Shown: positions 1 through 8,059 of the stretch, in pieces
How the letters are laid out: each line of letters starts with the position of its first letter
How positions within the stretch are numbered: position 1 is the first letter of the stretch
Made by a program: the position numbers and the translations under genes
Notes under the pieces: model-generated
Told to the model about the DNA's origin: nothing
Seen by the model: only the letters and a program-made list of their open reading frames with translations
The model's database searches: none
DNA from: Cytobacillus massiliigabonensis
Lineage (GTDB): Bacteria > Bacillota > Bacilli > Bacillales > Cytobacillaceae
Length of the DNA stretch: 64,000 nt
Reading direction: 5' to 3'
Assembly: GCF_900199725.1 (NCBI RefSeq)
Contig: NZ_LT904904.1
Coordinates: 2,312,549-2,376,548, forward strand

Positions 1-125
1 TCAGCAGAATAGGATTTTTTTGCATATATTGATGCGAATCACAGAAAATGTTCAAATGAAATTATATAATGGACAATACGTCAAATTTTTAGTTTTTGTT
101 TGTTTAACGAAAAGAGGTTTTTAAA

Positions 126-1475
126 ATGCTAGACAACAATACATATATCCCTTCGAGGTTTAATGCCATCACGCACACAGATGATCATGGAATCGTCCTA
201 TTCAATAGCTATAACGGGGCTATTTGCTATTTTTCAGAAGAAGAGAAAGCTGAGGTACTAAGTTCTCTAAAAAGAAATGGGACGAATGAATTGGCAAGCG
301 AGATAAAACAAGAGTTATATGACAATGGGTATTTAGTTTCAGAACAAGTGGACGAGAAAAGAAGAGCTCAATTTCTCCATCAATCAATGCACAGGACTGA
401 TTTCATGCATCTTGTGCTGATGCCAACGGAAGCTTGTAACTTTCGATGTTCCTATTGCTATGAAACATTTCCCCGTGGAAAAATGAATAGAGAAACTATA
501 CTTGGGCTTCATGCATTGGTGAAAGAAAAAGCAGCAAGGTTATCTAACTTAAATATAAGCTGGTTTGGCGGAGAACCATTGCTTGCGTTAGATGTGATTG
601 AAGAGTTGTCAACCTCTTTTATAAATATTGCAAAAGAAAATAAAATCCAATATTCATCTGATCTTGTAACAAACGGTTATTTTTTAACAAAAGAAGTGTT
701 TCAAAAACTACTGTCTTGGGAAATTCGGCAACTGATGGTCACTATTGATGGAATTGGAGAAGTTCACGATAGGAGAAGGTATTTAGCAGGCGGTGGGAAA
801 ACCTTTAGCAAAATAATCGAAAATCTAACGGGATTAAAAGATATATCAGGTGATTTTGATATGACGATACGAGTAAATTTCGACGAAAGTAATTTACATG
901 AAACGTCTAAATTAATCGAATTCCTAAAGGTTCATTTTGCCGATGATAAGCGATTTGGCGTTATCTTTCGACCAGTTGGAAGATGGGGTGGGGCGAATGA
1001 TGATGAGCTTCCTGTATGCAGCCAGATTACATCCAATAAAAAAATTTGGGAATTCACAAATGAAGCAGTTACAAATGGATTGGAAATAAGCTCTATGATT
1101 TCAGGCTCTCTCATGCCAACAGGGTCGGTTTGTTATGCTGCGAAACCCAATTCTTTAGTTGTTGGATCTAATGGGCAGTTATATAAATGTACGATTGCTC
1201 TGAATGAAGAAATGAATAGGGTCGGACAAATTCATGAAGATGGAAGTGTAACGCTTGATTTCGACAAAATTGCTATATGGACGACATCTGGGGAAGAAAC
1301 AGATTCAGTCTGTCAATCTTGCTTCTATCGTCCAGCATGCCAAGGAAACCATTGTCCTTTGTACCGGATGAGAACGGGTGAAAGACCTTGTCCATACGAA
1401 AAAAGAAGTATAAAGAAAGTTTTAAATCTAATATGGAAAAATAGTTTGAAAGAAGAAATTACCTTATATAAGTGA
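126..1475 (+). CDS. Radical SAM/SPASM peptide maturase
   Basis: Cytoplasmic iron-sulfur enzyme of the radical SAM family with a C-terminal SPASM domain, the type that modifies ribosomally made peptides. The radical SAM motif CxxxCxxC is C104, C108, C111 (EACNFRCSYCYE), followed by the GGEP-type motif (WFGGEPL, about 146-152). The C-terminal 110 residues hold the cysteines for auxiliary clusters (KCTIAL near 355, then CQSCFYRPACQGNHCP). Residues 1-80 resemble the N-terminal extension of peptide maturases and may be a peptide-binding region. A 29-codon gene starts 20 bp downstream and shares its terminator, so that peptide is the likely substrate. The ATG follows an AAGAGG ribosome binding site. 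The family is secure from the sequence; the substrate and the chemistry are inference. Confidence 0.85.
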   Translation: MLDNNTYIPSRFNAITHTDDHGIVLFNSYNGAICYFSEEEKAEVLSSLKRNGTNELASEIKQELYDNGYLVSEQVDEKRRAQFLHQSMHRTDFMHLVLMPTEACNFRCSYCYETFPRGKMNRETILGLHALVKEKAARLSNLNISWFGGEPLLALDVIEELSTSFINIAKENKIQYSSDLVTNGYFLTKEVFQKLLSWEIRQLMVTIDGIGEVHDRRRYLAGGGKTFSKIIENLTGLKDISGDFDMTIRVNFDESNLHETSKLIEFLKVHFADDKRFGVIFRPVGRWGGANDDELPVCSQITSNKKIWEFTNEAVTNGLEISSMISGSLMPTGSVCYAAKPNSLVVGSNGQLYKCTIALNEEMNRVGQIHEDGSVTLDFDKIAIWTTSGEETDSVCQSCFYRPACQGNHCPLYRMRTGERPCPYEKRSIKKVLNLIWKNSLKEEITLYK

Positions 1476-1494
1476 CTACATAAAAGGGGGTGAA

Positions 1495-1584
1495 ATGATG
1501 CGTATTCTACGTCCTGCAACAGCACCAGTTACAAATACAAACTCTGGAAAAGTAATGAAGTCCGTACCTGGAAACTTAAACTAA
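1495..1584 (+). CDS. 29-residue peptide, putative RiPP precursor
   Basis: A short gene behind a very strong ribosome binding site (AAAAGGGGGTG, 1482-1492) with two consecutive ATG codons at 1495 and 1498. The product begins MMRILRPATAPVTN and ends SVPGNLN. It is rich in Thr, Asn, Pro and Val and has no Cys, Trp or Tyr, so a Cys-derived thioether is excluded. The gene sits between the radical SAM maturase and a terminator, which is the usual layout of a maturase with its precursor. There is no signal peptide and no obvious transporter or protease beside it. I do not recognise the family. The modification, if any, is unknown. Confidence 0.65.
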   Translation: MMRILRPATAPVTNTNSGKVMKSVPGNLN

Positions 1585-1591
1585 GATGTAG

Positions 1592-1636
1592 AATCCTGCC
1601 ACCCCATATTCAAAGATGGGAGGCGGGATTTTTTTA
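1592..1636 (+). terminator. Intrinsic terminator of the radical SAM/peptide operon
   Basis: A GC-rich hairpin with arms AATCCTGCCACCCCAT and ATGGGAGGCGGGATT around an 8-nt loop, followed by a run of T. It closes the maturase-peptide transcript. Confidence 0.8.
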
Positions 1637-1744
1637 TTCTCTTTTGCGATTCCATCTCATTTTCCCAATTATACAAATCATTGTTTTATAATTAGGCAGG
1701 ATGATGATTTCACTTGTCCTAAAATGAAAAAGGAGTTTTTAGAC

Positions 1745-2302
1745 ATGTTATATCAGAATAAGAAAGAGTTTCCAATCCTTTATACAGATCGCCTAGTTTT
1801 AAGGGAGGTTACTAATAAAGATGCTCATGACATATATCAATATCTTTCAGATGATGAAGTGAAGAAGCACTATGGATTAGCCCCTTTTGAGTCATTAAAG
1901 GAAGCGTTAGGGGAAATTGCATGGTATCACGAGATTTTTCATCAAAATACCGGTATACGGTGGGGGATCACTCTAAAAGGTACAGATAAGGTAATTGGAA
2001 GCTGTGGGTTTCTTAACTATACAAAGCAGCATGCCCGTGCTGAGGTAGGGGCAGAGCTAGCAAAAGAATATTGGAGAACAGGCATAGTTTCTGAAGCTTT
2101 TCAGGCAATATTAGCATTCGGATATAAGGAAATGGAATTGATGAGAATACAGGCACTGATTGAACCGGAAAACATGGCATCGATAAAACTTGCTGAGAAA
2201 AACGGTTTTATAAGAGAAGGACTTCTTAGAAAATATGAATATACAAATGGTAAATTTGACGATTTGCTCATATATTCTTTATTACGGGATGAATTTTGTT
2301 AA
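1745..2302 (+). CDS. GNAT N-acetyltransferase, RimJ/RimL-like
   Basis: Acetyl-CoA dependent N-acetyltransferase of the GNAT superfamily, closest in style to the RimJ/RimL group that acetylates protein N-termini or small molecules. The start TDRLVLREVTNKDAHDIYQYLSD is typical. The acetyl-CoA binding segment is around residues 105-120 (AELAKEYWRTGIVSEAF), and the conserved N-x-x-S-x-x-x-x-E-K-N-G-F helix (ENMASIKLAEKNGF) follows. I chose the ATG at 1745 because AAGGAG lies 9 nt upstream; the reading frame stays open further upstream but runs into the preceding terminator. The substrate cannot be told. It appears to be a single-gene unit. Confidence 0.8.
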   Translation: MLYQNKKEFPILYTDRLVLREVTNKDAHDIYQYLSDDEVKKHYGLAPFESLKEALGEIAWYHEIFHQNTGIRWGITLKGTDKVIGSCGFLNYTKQHARAEVGAELAKEYWRTGIVSEAFQAILAFGYKEMELMRIQALIEPENMASIKLAEKNGFIREGLLRKYEYTNGKFDDLLIYSLLRDEFC

Positions 2303-2440
2303 TGAGTTGATTTAGCGTATTTAGCATTTTTAAGAATAATACAAGACATAAATTACATAATGTTTTATAACATGCCTTTATTAGAGTATTGATTATACGG
2401 AAAGAAACTAGCTGTCTGCTTTTGGAAGGAGCTGGTTGCT

Positions 2441-2623
2441 ATGTATAGGAATAAAAATAAGGGAATCATTATTATTTTATGTGCCATCCTTTTCATTTTT
2501 CTAACTGTGATTGTATTCCGCAGTATAACTATTTATATCGTGTATAGTTCTGGTGCTGGTCCCATTGTTATTATTGGAGTACTCCTGCTGGCAATTTTTA
2601 TTGCATATATTAGAGGGGGATAA
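2441..2623 (+). CDS. Small two-helix membrane protein, unknown
   Basis: A 60-residue protein with a basic N-terminus (MYRNKNKG) and two hydrophobic segments, about residues 8-32 and 40-57, ending IRGG. A good ribosome binding site (GGAAGGAG) precedes the ATG. I do not recognise a family. It lies alone between the acetyltransferase and the end of the convergent PlcR-like gene. Confidence 0.55.
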   Translation: MYRNKNKGIIIILCAILFIFLTVIVFRSITIYIVYSSGAGPIVIIGVLLLAIFIAYIRGG

Positions 2624-2667
2624 GCATATTTAGCTATTATAGCTAAAAGGAAGGGACAATGTTTTTA

Positions 2668-3567
2668 TTATCCCTTTTGTTCTGTTTCTACAAATTCTCC
2701 TTTTTTCTTGTTAATCATTTGAACGTATTCTTGTCTTTTTAATAATTGGAAAATAAATAGGGATGTTTTAAATGCATCACTAATTTTTTGTGGATTAGCG
2801 CCTAACTCTTCTAAGGATATGCCTTGTTGGTAATATAGCTGACCAGCCATTGATATATCTTCATTTTCTAAGGAAAGCTGAATTCCTAATTCAGCATGGA
2901 TGAGCGAAAGCTTGAAATCCTGCTGTAAAAAGTATAACTTTGCCAAATTATAATGAATTTTTATTTGAAAAAGATAATGCTGTTTAAGAAAATCATGATA
3001 GGATAGTATGGTATTATATTGCTGCAGACTTTTTTGAAACATCTTATTTTCTGCGTAAATAATCGCCAGGCTGTTTTGAATTTTGAAATCTATAAAGTCT
3101 TGTCCAAATAAAGGATGATTGCTGTCTAATAAATCTTCAAGCATAGTTACTGCTTTTTGCCAATCGATCTTTTTTAAATAATAGCTAGAAATGGTATACA
3201 CCCATTTAATTAATTGATCGAATTTGTAACCTAAATTCCTGGTAGACTGTTTTAATTCATTCGCGGTAATTTCAAACGTTTCCTTGTAGTCCTTTCTTTT
3301 CATTAAATCTTCAAGTATACGTTCAGTCTCTTGGATATAGCCTTGTGCATCATTCAATAGAATTTTATAAAAGTAATCTAAGCTTACCTTTAATCGAATC
3401 GAGAGAATGTATAATATATCAACGCTTGGATATCCTCTTCCAGCTTCAATTCCGCTAATGGTTGCTTGCGTGCAAATCCCTTCTGCAAGCTGAGCTTGCG
3501 ACAAATTATTTGTCTTCCTCAATCTTTTAATTTCTTCACCTAATGCTTTAGCATTTAAAACGATCAT
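2668..3567 (-). CDS. plcR: PlcR-like HTH-TPR quorum-sensing regulator
   Basis: A 299-residue cytoplasmic transcription factor with an N-terminal Xre-type helix-turn-helix (about 7-65, with QAQLAEGICTQATISGIEAG) and a helical TPR region (about 75-290). It resembles PlcR of the B. cereus group along its length, from memory of that protein: YAENKMFQKSLQQY, HYNLAKLYFLQQDFKLSL and GQLYYQQG have direct counterparts, and PlcR is 285 residues. PlcR-family proteins bind a short imported peptide in the TPR groove and then activate transcription. A divergent gene 161 bp away encodes a PapR-like peptide ending LPFEH, which fits as the ligand. The GGTGAG ribosome binding site supports the start. In B. cereus papR lies downstream of plcR on the same strand, so the divergent arrangement is unusual. 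Confidence 0.8.
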   Translation of the reverse strand: MIVLNAKALGEEIKRLRKTNNLSQAQLAEGICTQATISGIEAGRGYPSVDILYILSIRLKVSLDYFYKILLNDAQGYIQETERILEDLMKRKDYKETFEITANELKQSTRNLGYKFDQLIKWVYTISSYYLKKIDWQKAVTMLEDLLDSNHPLFGQDFIDFKIQNSLAIIYAENKMFQKSLQQYNTILSYHDFLKQHYLFQIKIHYNLAKLYFLQQDFKLSLIHAELGIQLSLENEDISMAGQLYYQQGISLEELGANPQKISDAFKTSLFIFQLLKRQEYVQMINKKKGEFVETEQKG

Positions 3568-3728
3568 TTTCTCACCATTATATAAAAAATTTTATAATAT
3601 TTTAGAAATAACTATCATTTCCAACTATTATTATAGCATACCCCTTTAAACAGCCTAGGATTGAGAATGCAACAAAATATGAAATCTTTTAGAATAAGGT
3701 TATAAATTAAAGGATAGGGTGATGAAAA

Positions 3729-3845
3729 ATGAAAAAATTAGTAGCAGTTTTATTATTAGCAGGGATTTTATTTGCACAGGTTGGTGGATCTGCACCTGCT
3801 GTTAGCGCGGCTGGAGAGGATGTTACATTACCGTTCGAACATTGA
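3729..3845 (+). CDS. PapR-like signal peptide precursor (38 aa)
   Basis: A short ORF with an AGGGTGATG ribosome binding site. The product begins MKKLVAVLLLAGILFAQVGG, a Sec signal peptide with an AxA-type site near SAPAVSA, and ends GEDVTLPFEH. The mature PapR heptapeptide of B. cereus is of the form ADLPFEF, so the LPFE core at the C-terminus is strongly suggestive. It sits divergent to a PlcR-like regulator and has its own perfect terminator. By analogy it would be exported, trimmed outside the cell, re-imported by an oligopeptide permease and bound by the regulator. The final His in place of Phe/Tyr suggests a distinct pherotype. Cleavage site and active length are inference. Confidence 0.75.
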   Translation: MKKLVAVLLLAGILFAQVGGSAPAVSAAGEDVTLPFEH

Positions 3846-3851
3846 TCAATT

Positions 3852-3899
3852 AAATGTCAATATCCAAGGCAATTCTGCTTTGGATATTGACATTTTTTA
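3852..3899 (+). terminator. Terminator of the PapR-like gene
   Basis: A perfect stem of at least 15 bp, with arms AATGTCAATATCCAA and TTGGATATTGACATT, followed by T residues, 7 bp after the peptide stop codon. It makes the peptide gene a monocistronic transcript. Confidence 0.9.
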
Positions 3900-4000
3900 T
3901 AAGGTAAAGACATCTGATAAAAAAGGTAAAAGAATAGATTAACAAGTTATACATGCAACCCTGGTTATTGGGCATCCTTTTTAAAGGTGGGGATGGTTTG

Positions 4001-4147
4001 GTGTCCTTAGGCAATAAGGTTAAATATAATGAAGATATATATATTATTGTTCATATTTATGAATCCGGATTTGTAGAAATAAAAGATGTCAAACATCTTT
4101 GTAATGTAGAATTGGTTTCTATTTCAGATATTAAAATAATTGAATAA
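4001..4147 (+). CDS. 48-residue protein, small beta-barrel/KOW-like, unknown
   Basis: A short ORF starting with GTG at 4001, 8 nt after AGGTGGGG. The frame is also open to an ATG at 3953, but no ribosome binding site lies there. The product begins VSLGNKVKYNEDIYIIVHIY and ends SISDIKIIE. It alternates hydrophobic and charged residues with a GNKV/GxKVxY opening like the small KOW/SH3-like DUF2187 proteins of Bacillus; that match is a weak impression only. A terminator follows directly. Confidence 0.5.
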   Translation: MSLGNKVKYNEDIYIIVHIYESGFVEIKDVKHLCNVELVSISDIKIIE

Positions 4148-4158
4148 TAGATTTAAGA

Positions 4159-4190
4159 AGTACTCATAAAAAGAATGAGTACTTTTTCTT
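4159..4190 (+). terminator. Intrinsic terminator
   Basis: A 9-bp stem, AGTACTCAT and ATGAGTACT, with a 7-nt loop and a T-rich tail, just after the 48-residue ORF. Confidence 0.85.
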
Positions 4191-4244
4191 TTTTTACTAA
4201 AAATGCAATAATTATATAAATATAATTGGAAAGGGGCTACAGGA

Positions 4245-4994
4245 ATGGAATTCAGTGAAAAAGTCATTGTAATAACAGGAGCAGCAAATGGGATTGGAAA
4301 GGGACTGGCTTCTGCTTATGCTAAAAAAGGGGCTAAAATTGTTGCTGCTGATATGGATGAGAAGGCCGGTAAGAAAATTGTGGAAGAAATAAACAACCTT
4401 AAAGGAAGGGCTATTTTTGTTCAGACCGATGTTCGGAAAGAAGCTGAGATCATTCGATTAATGCAAAAAGCGAAAGAGGAGTTTGGGCAAATTGATATCC
4501 TTATAAACAATGCGGGCATTTCCAGATGGAAATCATTGTATGAAATAACTGCTGATGAATGGGATGATATTCTTCACACAAATCTCCGCAGTGTATTTCT
4601 TTGTTCAAGAGAAGCAGCAAAGTATATGAGAGAGAATACAACTGGCGGGGCCATCGTCAATCTTGCTTCCACTCGTTCATTAATGTCCGAACCGAATTCA
4701 GAAGCTTATGCTGCCTCAAAAGGCGGAATCGTTTCCTTAACACATGCCTTGGCAATTTCATTAAGCAATGACAGAATAACTGTTAATGCCGTCTCCCCAG
4801 GATGGATAGAAACAGGCAATTATTACGACTTAAGAAAAGTTGACCATGAACAGCATCCATCTATGCGAGTTGGAAAACCAGATGATATTGCAAGAGCATG
4901 CTTTTATTTAACAGCATCAGATAATAATTTTGTAACCGGTGTGAATCTGGTTGTTGATGGAGGAATGACAAGGAAAATGATTTATGAAGAATAA
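4245..4994 (+). CDS. Short-chain dehydrogenase/reductase
   Basis: A 249-residue classical SDR oxidoreductase using NAD(P)H. The nucleotide-binding TGAANGIGKG motif is at about 10-19, NNAG at about 88-91, the catalytic Ser in VNLASTRS and the YAASK Tyr/Lys pair at about 153-157. An Asp at the end of beta-2 (ADMDE) suggests NAD(H) preference. The C-terminus has the usual GVNLVVDGG motif. It resembles glucose 1-dehydrogenase and 3-oxoacyl-ACP reductase types, but the substrate cannot be fixed. It is expressed from its own ribosome binding site (AAAGGGG) as a single gene. Confidence 0.85.
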   Translation: MEFSEKVIVITGAANGIGKGLASAYAKKGAKIVAADMDEKAGKKIVEEINNLKGRAIFVQTDVRKEAEIIRLMQKAKEEFGQIDILINNAGISRWKSLYEITADEWDDILHTNLRSVFLCSREAAKYMRENTTGGAIVNLASTRSLMSEPNSEAYAASKGGIVSLTHALAISLSNDRITVNAVSPGWIETGNYYDLRKVDHEQHPSMRVGKPDDIARACFYLTASDNNFVTGVNLVVDGGMTRKMIYEE

Positions 4995-5092
4995 AATAGC
5001 TTCATCTTTGTTTTTCTTTTAGATATAGTGGTAATCTTAGAATATATATTTGAGTAGTAATTATACTTTGTTGAGTAAGGAGTCGGATAAAA

Positions 5093-6052
5093 GTGTCAAA
5101 TCATTATGAAAAAGCAACATTTGCTGGAGGATGTTTTTGGTGTATGGTAGCGCCATTTGATGAGCAGCCAGGGATAAAAGAAGTAATATCTGGCTATACA
5201 GGTGGGCATACTGAAAATCCTACCTATGAAGAAGTTTGTTCAGATACAACAGGTCATTATGAGGCAGTCCAGATTACTTTTGACCCAAATATATTCCAGT
5301 ACAAAAAGCTGCTTGAGCTTTTTTGGCAGCAAATTGATCCAACTGACGCAGGCGGCCAGTTTAATGACCGTGGTCTATCATATCGAACAGCCATTTTTTA
5401 CCATAATGAAAATCAAAAACAAATAGCTGAAGCTTCAAAAGAAGAGCTTGCAGCAAGCGGGCGCTTCCTGAAGCCAATTGTTACGGAAATTCTGCCTGCG
5501 TCTCCATTTTACAGAGCAGAAGAAAAGCATCAGCATTATTATAAAAAGAACGCTTTCCACTACAACATGTATAAAGAAGGTTCTGGACGTGCACCTTTTA
5601 TTCGCAAAAACTGGAAAAAAACAAAAAGCGATGAACAGCTGAGAAAAGAATTAACTGAAATTCAATATGAAGTGACAAGAAATAATGCAACAGAGCCGCC
5701 ATTTAGAAATGAATTTTGGAATCATACAGATGAGGGAATATATGTAGATATTATCTCTGGAGAACCGTTATTCAGCTCTAAGGATAAGTATGATGCTGGC
5801 TGTGGGTGGCCGAGCTTTACAAAGTCACTGCGCAATTCGGAAATCGAAGAGAAGCTGGATACTTCACATGGCATGCGCCGTATCGAAGTTCGTTCGAAAA
5901 CATCAGACTCTCATTTAGGTCATGTTTTTGATGATGGTCCAGGACCATTTTATTCCCGTTATTGCATTAACTCTGCAGCTCTTCGATTTGTTTCAAAAGA
6001 TAAGCTGGTGGAAGAGGGCTATGGAGAATATATGAGTTTGTTTGAAAACTAA
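5093..6052 (+). CDS. msrAB: Fused methionine sulfoxide reductase MsrA-MsrB
   Basis: A bifunctional cytoplasmic repair enzyme that reduces both epimers of methionine sulfoxide. The MsrA domain covers about residues 1-160 with the catalytic GCFWC near residue 13, and the MsrB domain covers about 175-315 with CGWPSF and the catalytic [11 protein letters not shown]. No CxxC zinc site is present in the MsrB half, so this is the zinc-free form. The GTG start at 5093 follows TAAGGAG. B. subtilis carries msrA and msrB as separate adjacent genes, so the fusion is of some note. A terminator follows. Confidence 0.92.
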   Translation: MSNHYEKATFAGGCFWCMVAPFDEQPGIKEVISGYTGGHTENPTYEEVCSDTTGHYEAVQITFDPNIFQYKKLLELFWQQIDPTDAGGQFNDRGLSYRTAIFYHNENQKQIAEASKEELAASGRFLKPIVTEILPASPFYRAEEKHQHYYKKNAFHYNMYKEGSGRAPFIRKNWKKTKSDEQLRKELTEIQYEVTRNNATEPPFRNEFWNHTDEGIYVDIISGEPLFSSKDKYDAGCGWPSFTKSLRNSEIEEKLDTSHGMRRIEVRSKTSDSHLGHVFDDGPGPFYSRYCINSAALRFVSKDKLVEEGYGEYMSLFEN

Positions 6053-6072
6053 AAATTATATGCAGTTTGTTA

Positions 6073-6119
6073 TAGCGCTTATCTCCTTTGTATTCGATGG
6101 GGATTAGCGCTATTTTTTA
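6073..6119 (+). terminator. Terminator after msrAB
   Basis: A stem made of TAGCGCTTATCTCC and GGGATTAGCGCTA, followed by six T residues. Confidence 0.85.
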
Positions 6120-6266
6120 TTAGGAAGATATGATCGCTGCAGATATTAAAATGGATAATCCTTAATTGCTACTGTTGCTTAGCTCCTCCATATAAATAAT
6201 AGAACTATTCATATCTCTTCTAAAAATGAAGATACTGTAAAAAAAGGACGGTTATTTTATGGAAAT

Positions 6267-6301
6267 GGATTCTATTCGAATCCGTTCGTATTTGATATAA
6301 T
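6267..6301 (+). promoter_or_regulatory. Promoter and inverted repeat before alaR
   Basis: A consensus -10 box TATAAT lies at 6296-6301, 34 bp before alaR. Just upstream is an inverted repeat GGATTC-N5-GAATCC (6267-6283) overlapping the weak -35 region. This is a plausible site for the Lrp-type regulator encoded next; it is inference from position. Confidence 0.45.
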
Positions 6302-6335
6302 AAGACGTATTTTTAAGGAATATGGAGGTTCAACA

Positions 6336-6836
6336 ATGAAGCTGACAGATAAAGAATTGGAAATTGTTGAGATTTTGGAAAAAGACGCGCGCATACATAC
6401 GGACGATCTTGCAAAAATGGTCCAATTAAGCTTAATGGAAACAAAAGAGATCATCAAGAAGCTGGAAGAACAAAAGGTAATTGTTAAATACACGTCAGTG
6501 ATAGATTGGGGGAAAGTAGAAGACCATTCAGGCTTAACCGCTATGATAGATGTAAAGGTAACACCTAAGCGTGGAGTAGGCTTTGATGAAATAGCTGAAA
6601 GAATTTACCGTTATAAAGAAGTAAAGTCTGTTTATTTAATGTCAGGTGCCTATGATTTATCCGTCGAAATTGAAGGGAAATCCATGAATGAAGTTGCGAA
6701 TTTTGTTTCACAAAAACTCTCAACTCTTGACTCTGTCATCTCCACAACTACTCATTTTATTTTGAAAAAATATAAGCATGATGGCACCATTTTTGAATCA
6801 GATGACGATGACAAACGAATTGTGGTGTCCCCATAA
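6336..6836 (+). CDS. alaR: Lrp/AsnC-family regulator AlaR
   Basis: A 166-residue transcription factor with an N-terminal winged helix (about 1-60) and a C-terminal RAM ligand-binding domain (about 70-145, TAMIDVKVTPKRGVGFDEIA and YLMSGAYDLSVEIEG). It closely resembles B. subtilis YugG/AlaR, and the following gene is an aminotransferase like YugH/AlaT that overlaps it by one base, as in B. subtilis. In that species the regulator activates its own operon for alanine synthesis. The acidic C-terminal tail (ESDDDDKR) is a small oddity. Confidence 0.8.
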   Translation: MKLTDKELEIVEILEKDARIHTDDLAKMVQLSLMETKEIIKKLEEQKVIVKYTSVIDWGKVEDHSGLTAMIDVKVTPKRGVGFDEIAERIYRYKEVKSVYLMSGAYDLSVEIEGKSMNEVANFVSQKLSTLDSVISTTTHFILKKYKHDGTIFESDDDDKRIVVSP

Positions 6837-7999
6837 TGAAGAAAAACTATTTATCAAGAAAAGCTCAAGAATTAAAACCTTCAGGCATTCGCCGGTTCTT
6901 TGATTTAGCTGCTGGTATGAAAGGCGTCGTTTCACTAGGCGTAGGTGAGCCTGATTTTGTCACCCCATGGACAGTAAGGGAGGCAGCCATTCTCTCTATT
7001 GAACAAGGCTATACTTCCTATTCGGCAAATGCTGGTTTGCTAGAGCTAAGGAAAGAAATTGCAGGCTATATGCAAAGGCAATTTAATGTAATGTATTCTC
7101 CAAGTTCAGAAATTATTGTAACAGTCGGCGCCAGTCAGGCGATTGATATTGCGATGCGGACCATTCTAGATCCTGGCGATGAAGTTATTATCATTGAACC
7201 ATGCTTTGTCTCATATTCACCGATGGTTGACATGGCAGGTGGTGTCCCAGTTCATGTTCAGGCTTTAAAAGAGAACGATTTCAAAATATTGCCCTCCCAA
7301 TTAGAAAAGGCAATAACAGAAAAGACAAAAGCCATCATGCTCTGTTCGCCTAATAATCCAACTGGGTCCATGCTGAATAAAAAGGAACTTGAAGAAATTG
7401 CAGAGATTGCGGGTAAATATGACTTACTTGTCATAGCTGATGAAATCTATGCAGAGCTTGTATACGATGAGGAGTACACAAGTCTTGCTTTGATCAATGG
7501 AATGCGAGAAAGAACAATATTAATATCAGGTTTTTCAAAAGGATTTGCAATGACAGGCTGGCGTCTTGGATTTGTCTGTGCACCAGAAGAGATTACTCAA
7601 GCTATGCTGAAAATTCATCAATATGCGATTATGTGTGCACCAACAATGGCCCAATTTGCAGCTATTGAAGCATTGAAAAATGGACGTTCAGATGTAGATG
7701 AAATGGTGAAAAGCTATCGCCGCAGACGCAACTATATTGTTCAGTCATTTAATGATATGGGCTTAACCTGCCATACACCGGGTGGAGCCTTTTATGCATT
7801 TCCTTCAATTGAGTCCACTGGTCTTAGCTCGGAGGAGTTTGCAGAACGGCTATTATTAGAAGAAAGTGTAGCTGTAGTACCTGGAAATGTCTTTGGTGGA
7901 AGTGGGGAAGGGCATATTCGATGTTCTTATGCAACTTCTATGGAGCAGCTGCAGGAAGCGGTCAAACGGATGAAACGATTTATTGAAAAAATAAGCTAA
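6836..7999 (+). CDS. alaT: Class I aminotransferase, probable alanine transaminase
   Basis: A 387-residue PLP-dependent fold-type I aminotransferase. The PLP lysine is in the SGFSKGFAMTGWRLGF motif (about 228-244), with SPNNPTG at about 169-175 and the carboxylate-binding Arg in GHIRCSYA near the end. The start codon overlaps the alaR stop (TAATG), so translation is coupled. Context and similarity point to AlaT, which interconverts pyruvate and alanine with glutamate; family members are otherwise annotated as aspartate or aromatic aminotransferases. Confidence 0.82.
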   Translation: MKKNYLSRKAQELKPSGIRRFFDLAAGMKGVVSLGVGEPDFVTPWTVREAAILSIEQGYTSYSANAGLLELRKEIAGYMQRQFNVMYSPSSEIIVTVGASQAIDIAMRTILDPGDEVIIIEPCFVSYSPMVDMAGGVPVHVQALKENDFKILPSQLEKAITEKTKAIMLCSPNNPTGSMLNKKELEEIAEIAGKYDLLVIADEIYAELVYDEEYTSLALINGMRERTILISGFSKGFAMTGWRLGFVCAPEEITQAMLKIHQYAIMCAPTMAQFAAIEALKNGRSDVDEMVKSYRRRRNYIVQSFNDMGLTCHTPGGAFYAFPSIESTGLSSEEFAERLLLEESVAVVPGNVFGGSGEGHIRCSYATSMEQLQEAVKRMKRFIEKIS

Positions 8000-8005
8000 A
8001 AAAGA

Positions 8006-8055
8006 AAAAGCGCTTGCTTTCCTCCTATTTTTCTAGAGGGAACAAGCGTTTTTGT
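8006..8055. terminator. Shared terminator between alaT and bceB
   Basis: A long stem between AAAAAGCGCTTGCTTTCCTCC and AGAGGGAACAAGCGTTTTT, with A runs on the left and T runs on the right. It can serve both converging transcripts. Confidence 0.8.
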
Positions 8056-8059
8056 CTAA

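Noticed and set aside
3574..3600. An AT-rich palindrome (TATAAAAAATTTTATA) as the PlcR-like operator
   Set aside because: It is imperfect and made only of A and T, so it is not distinguishable from background; it does not match the PlcR box TATGNAN4TNCATA.
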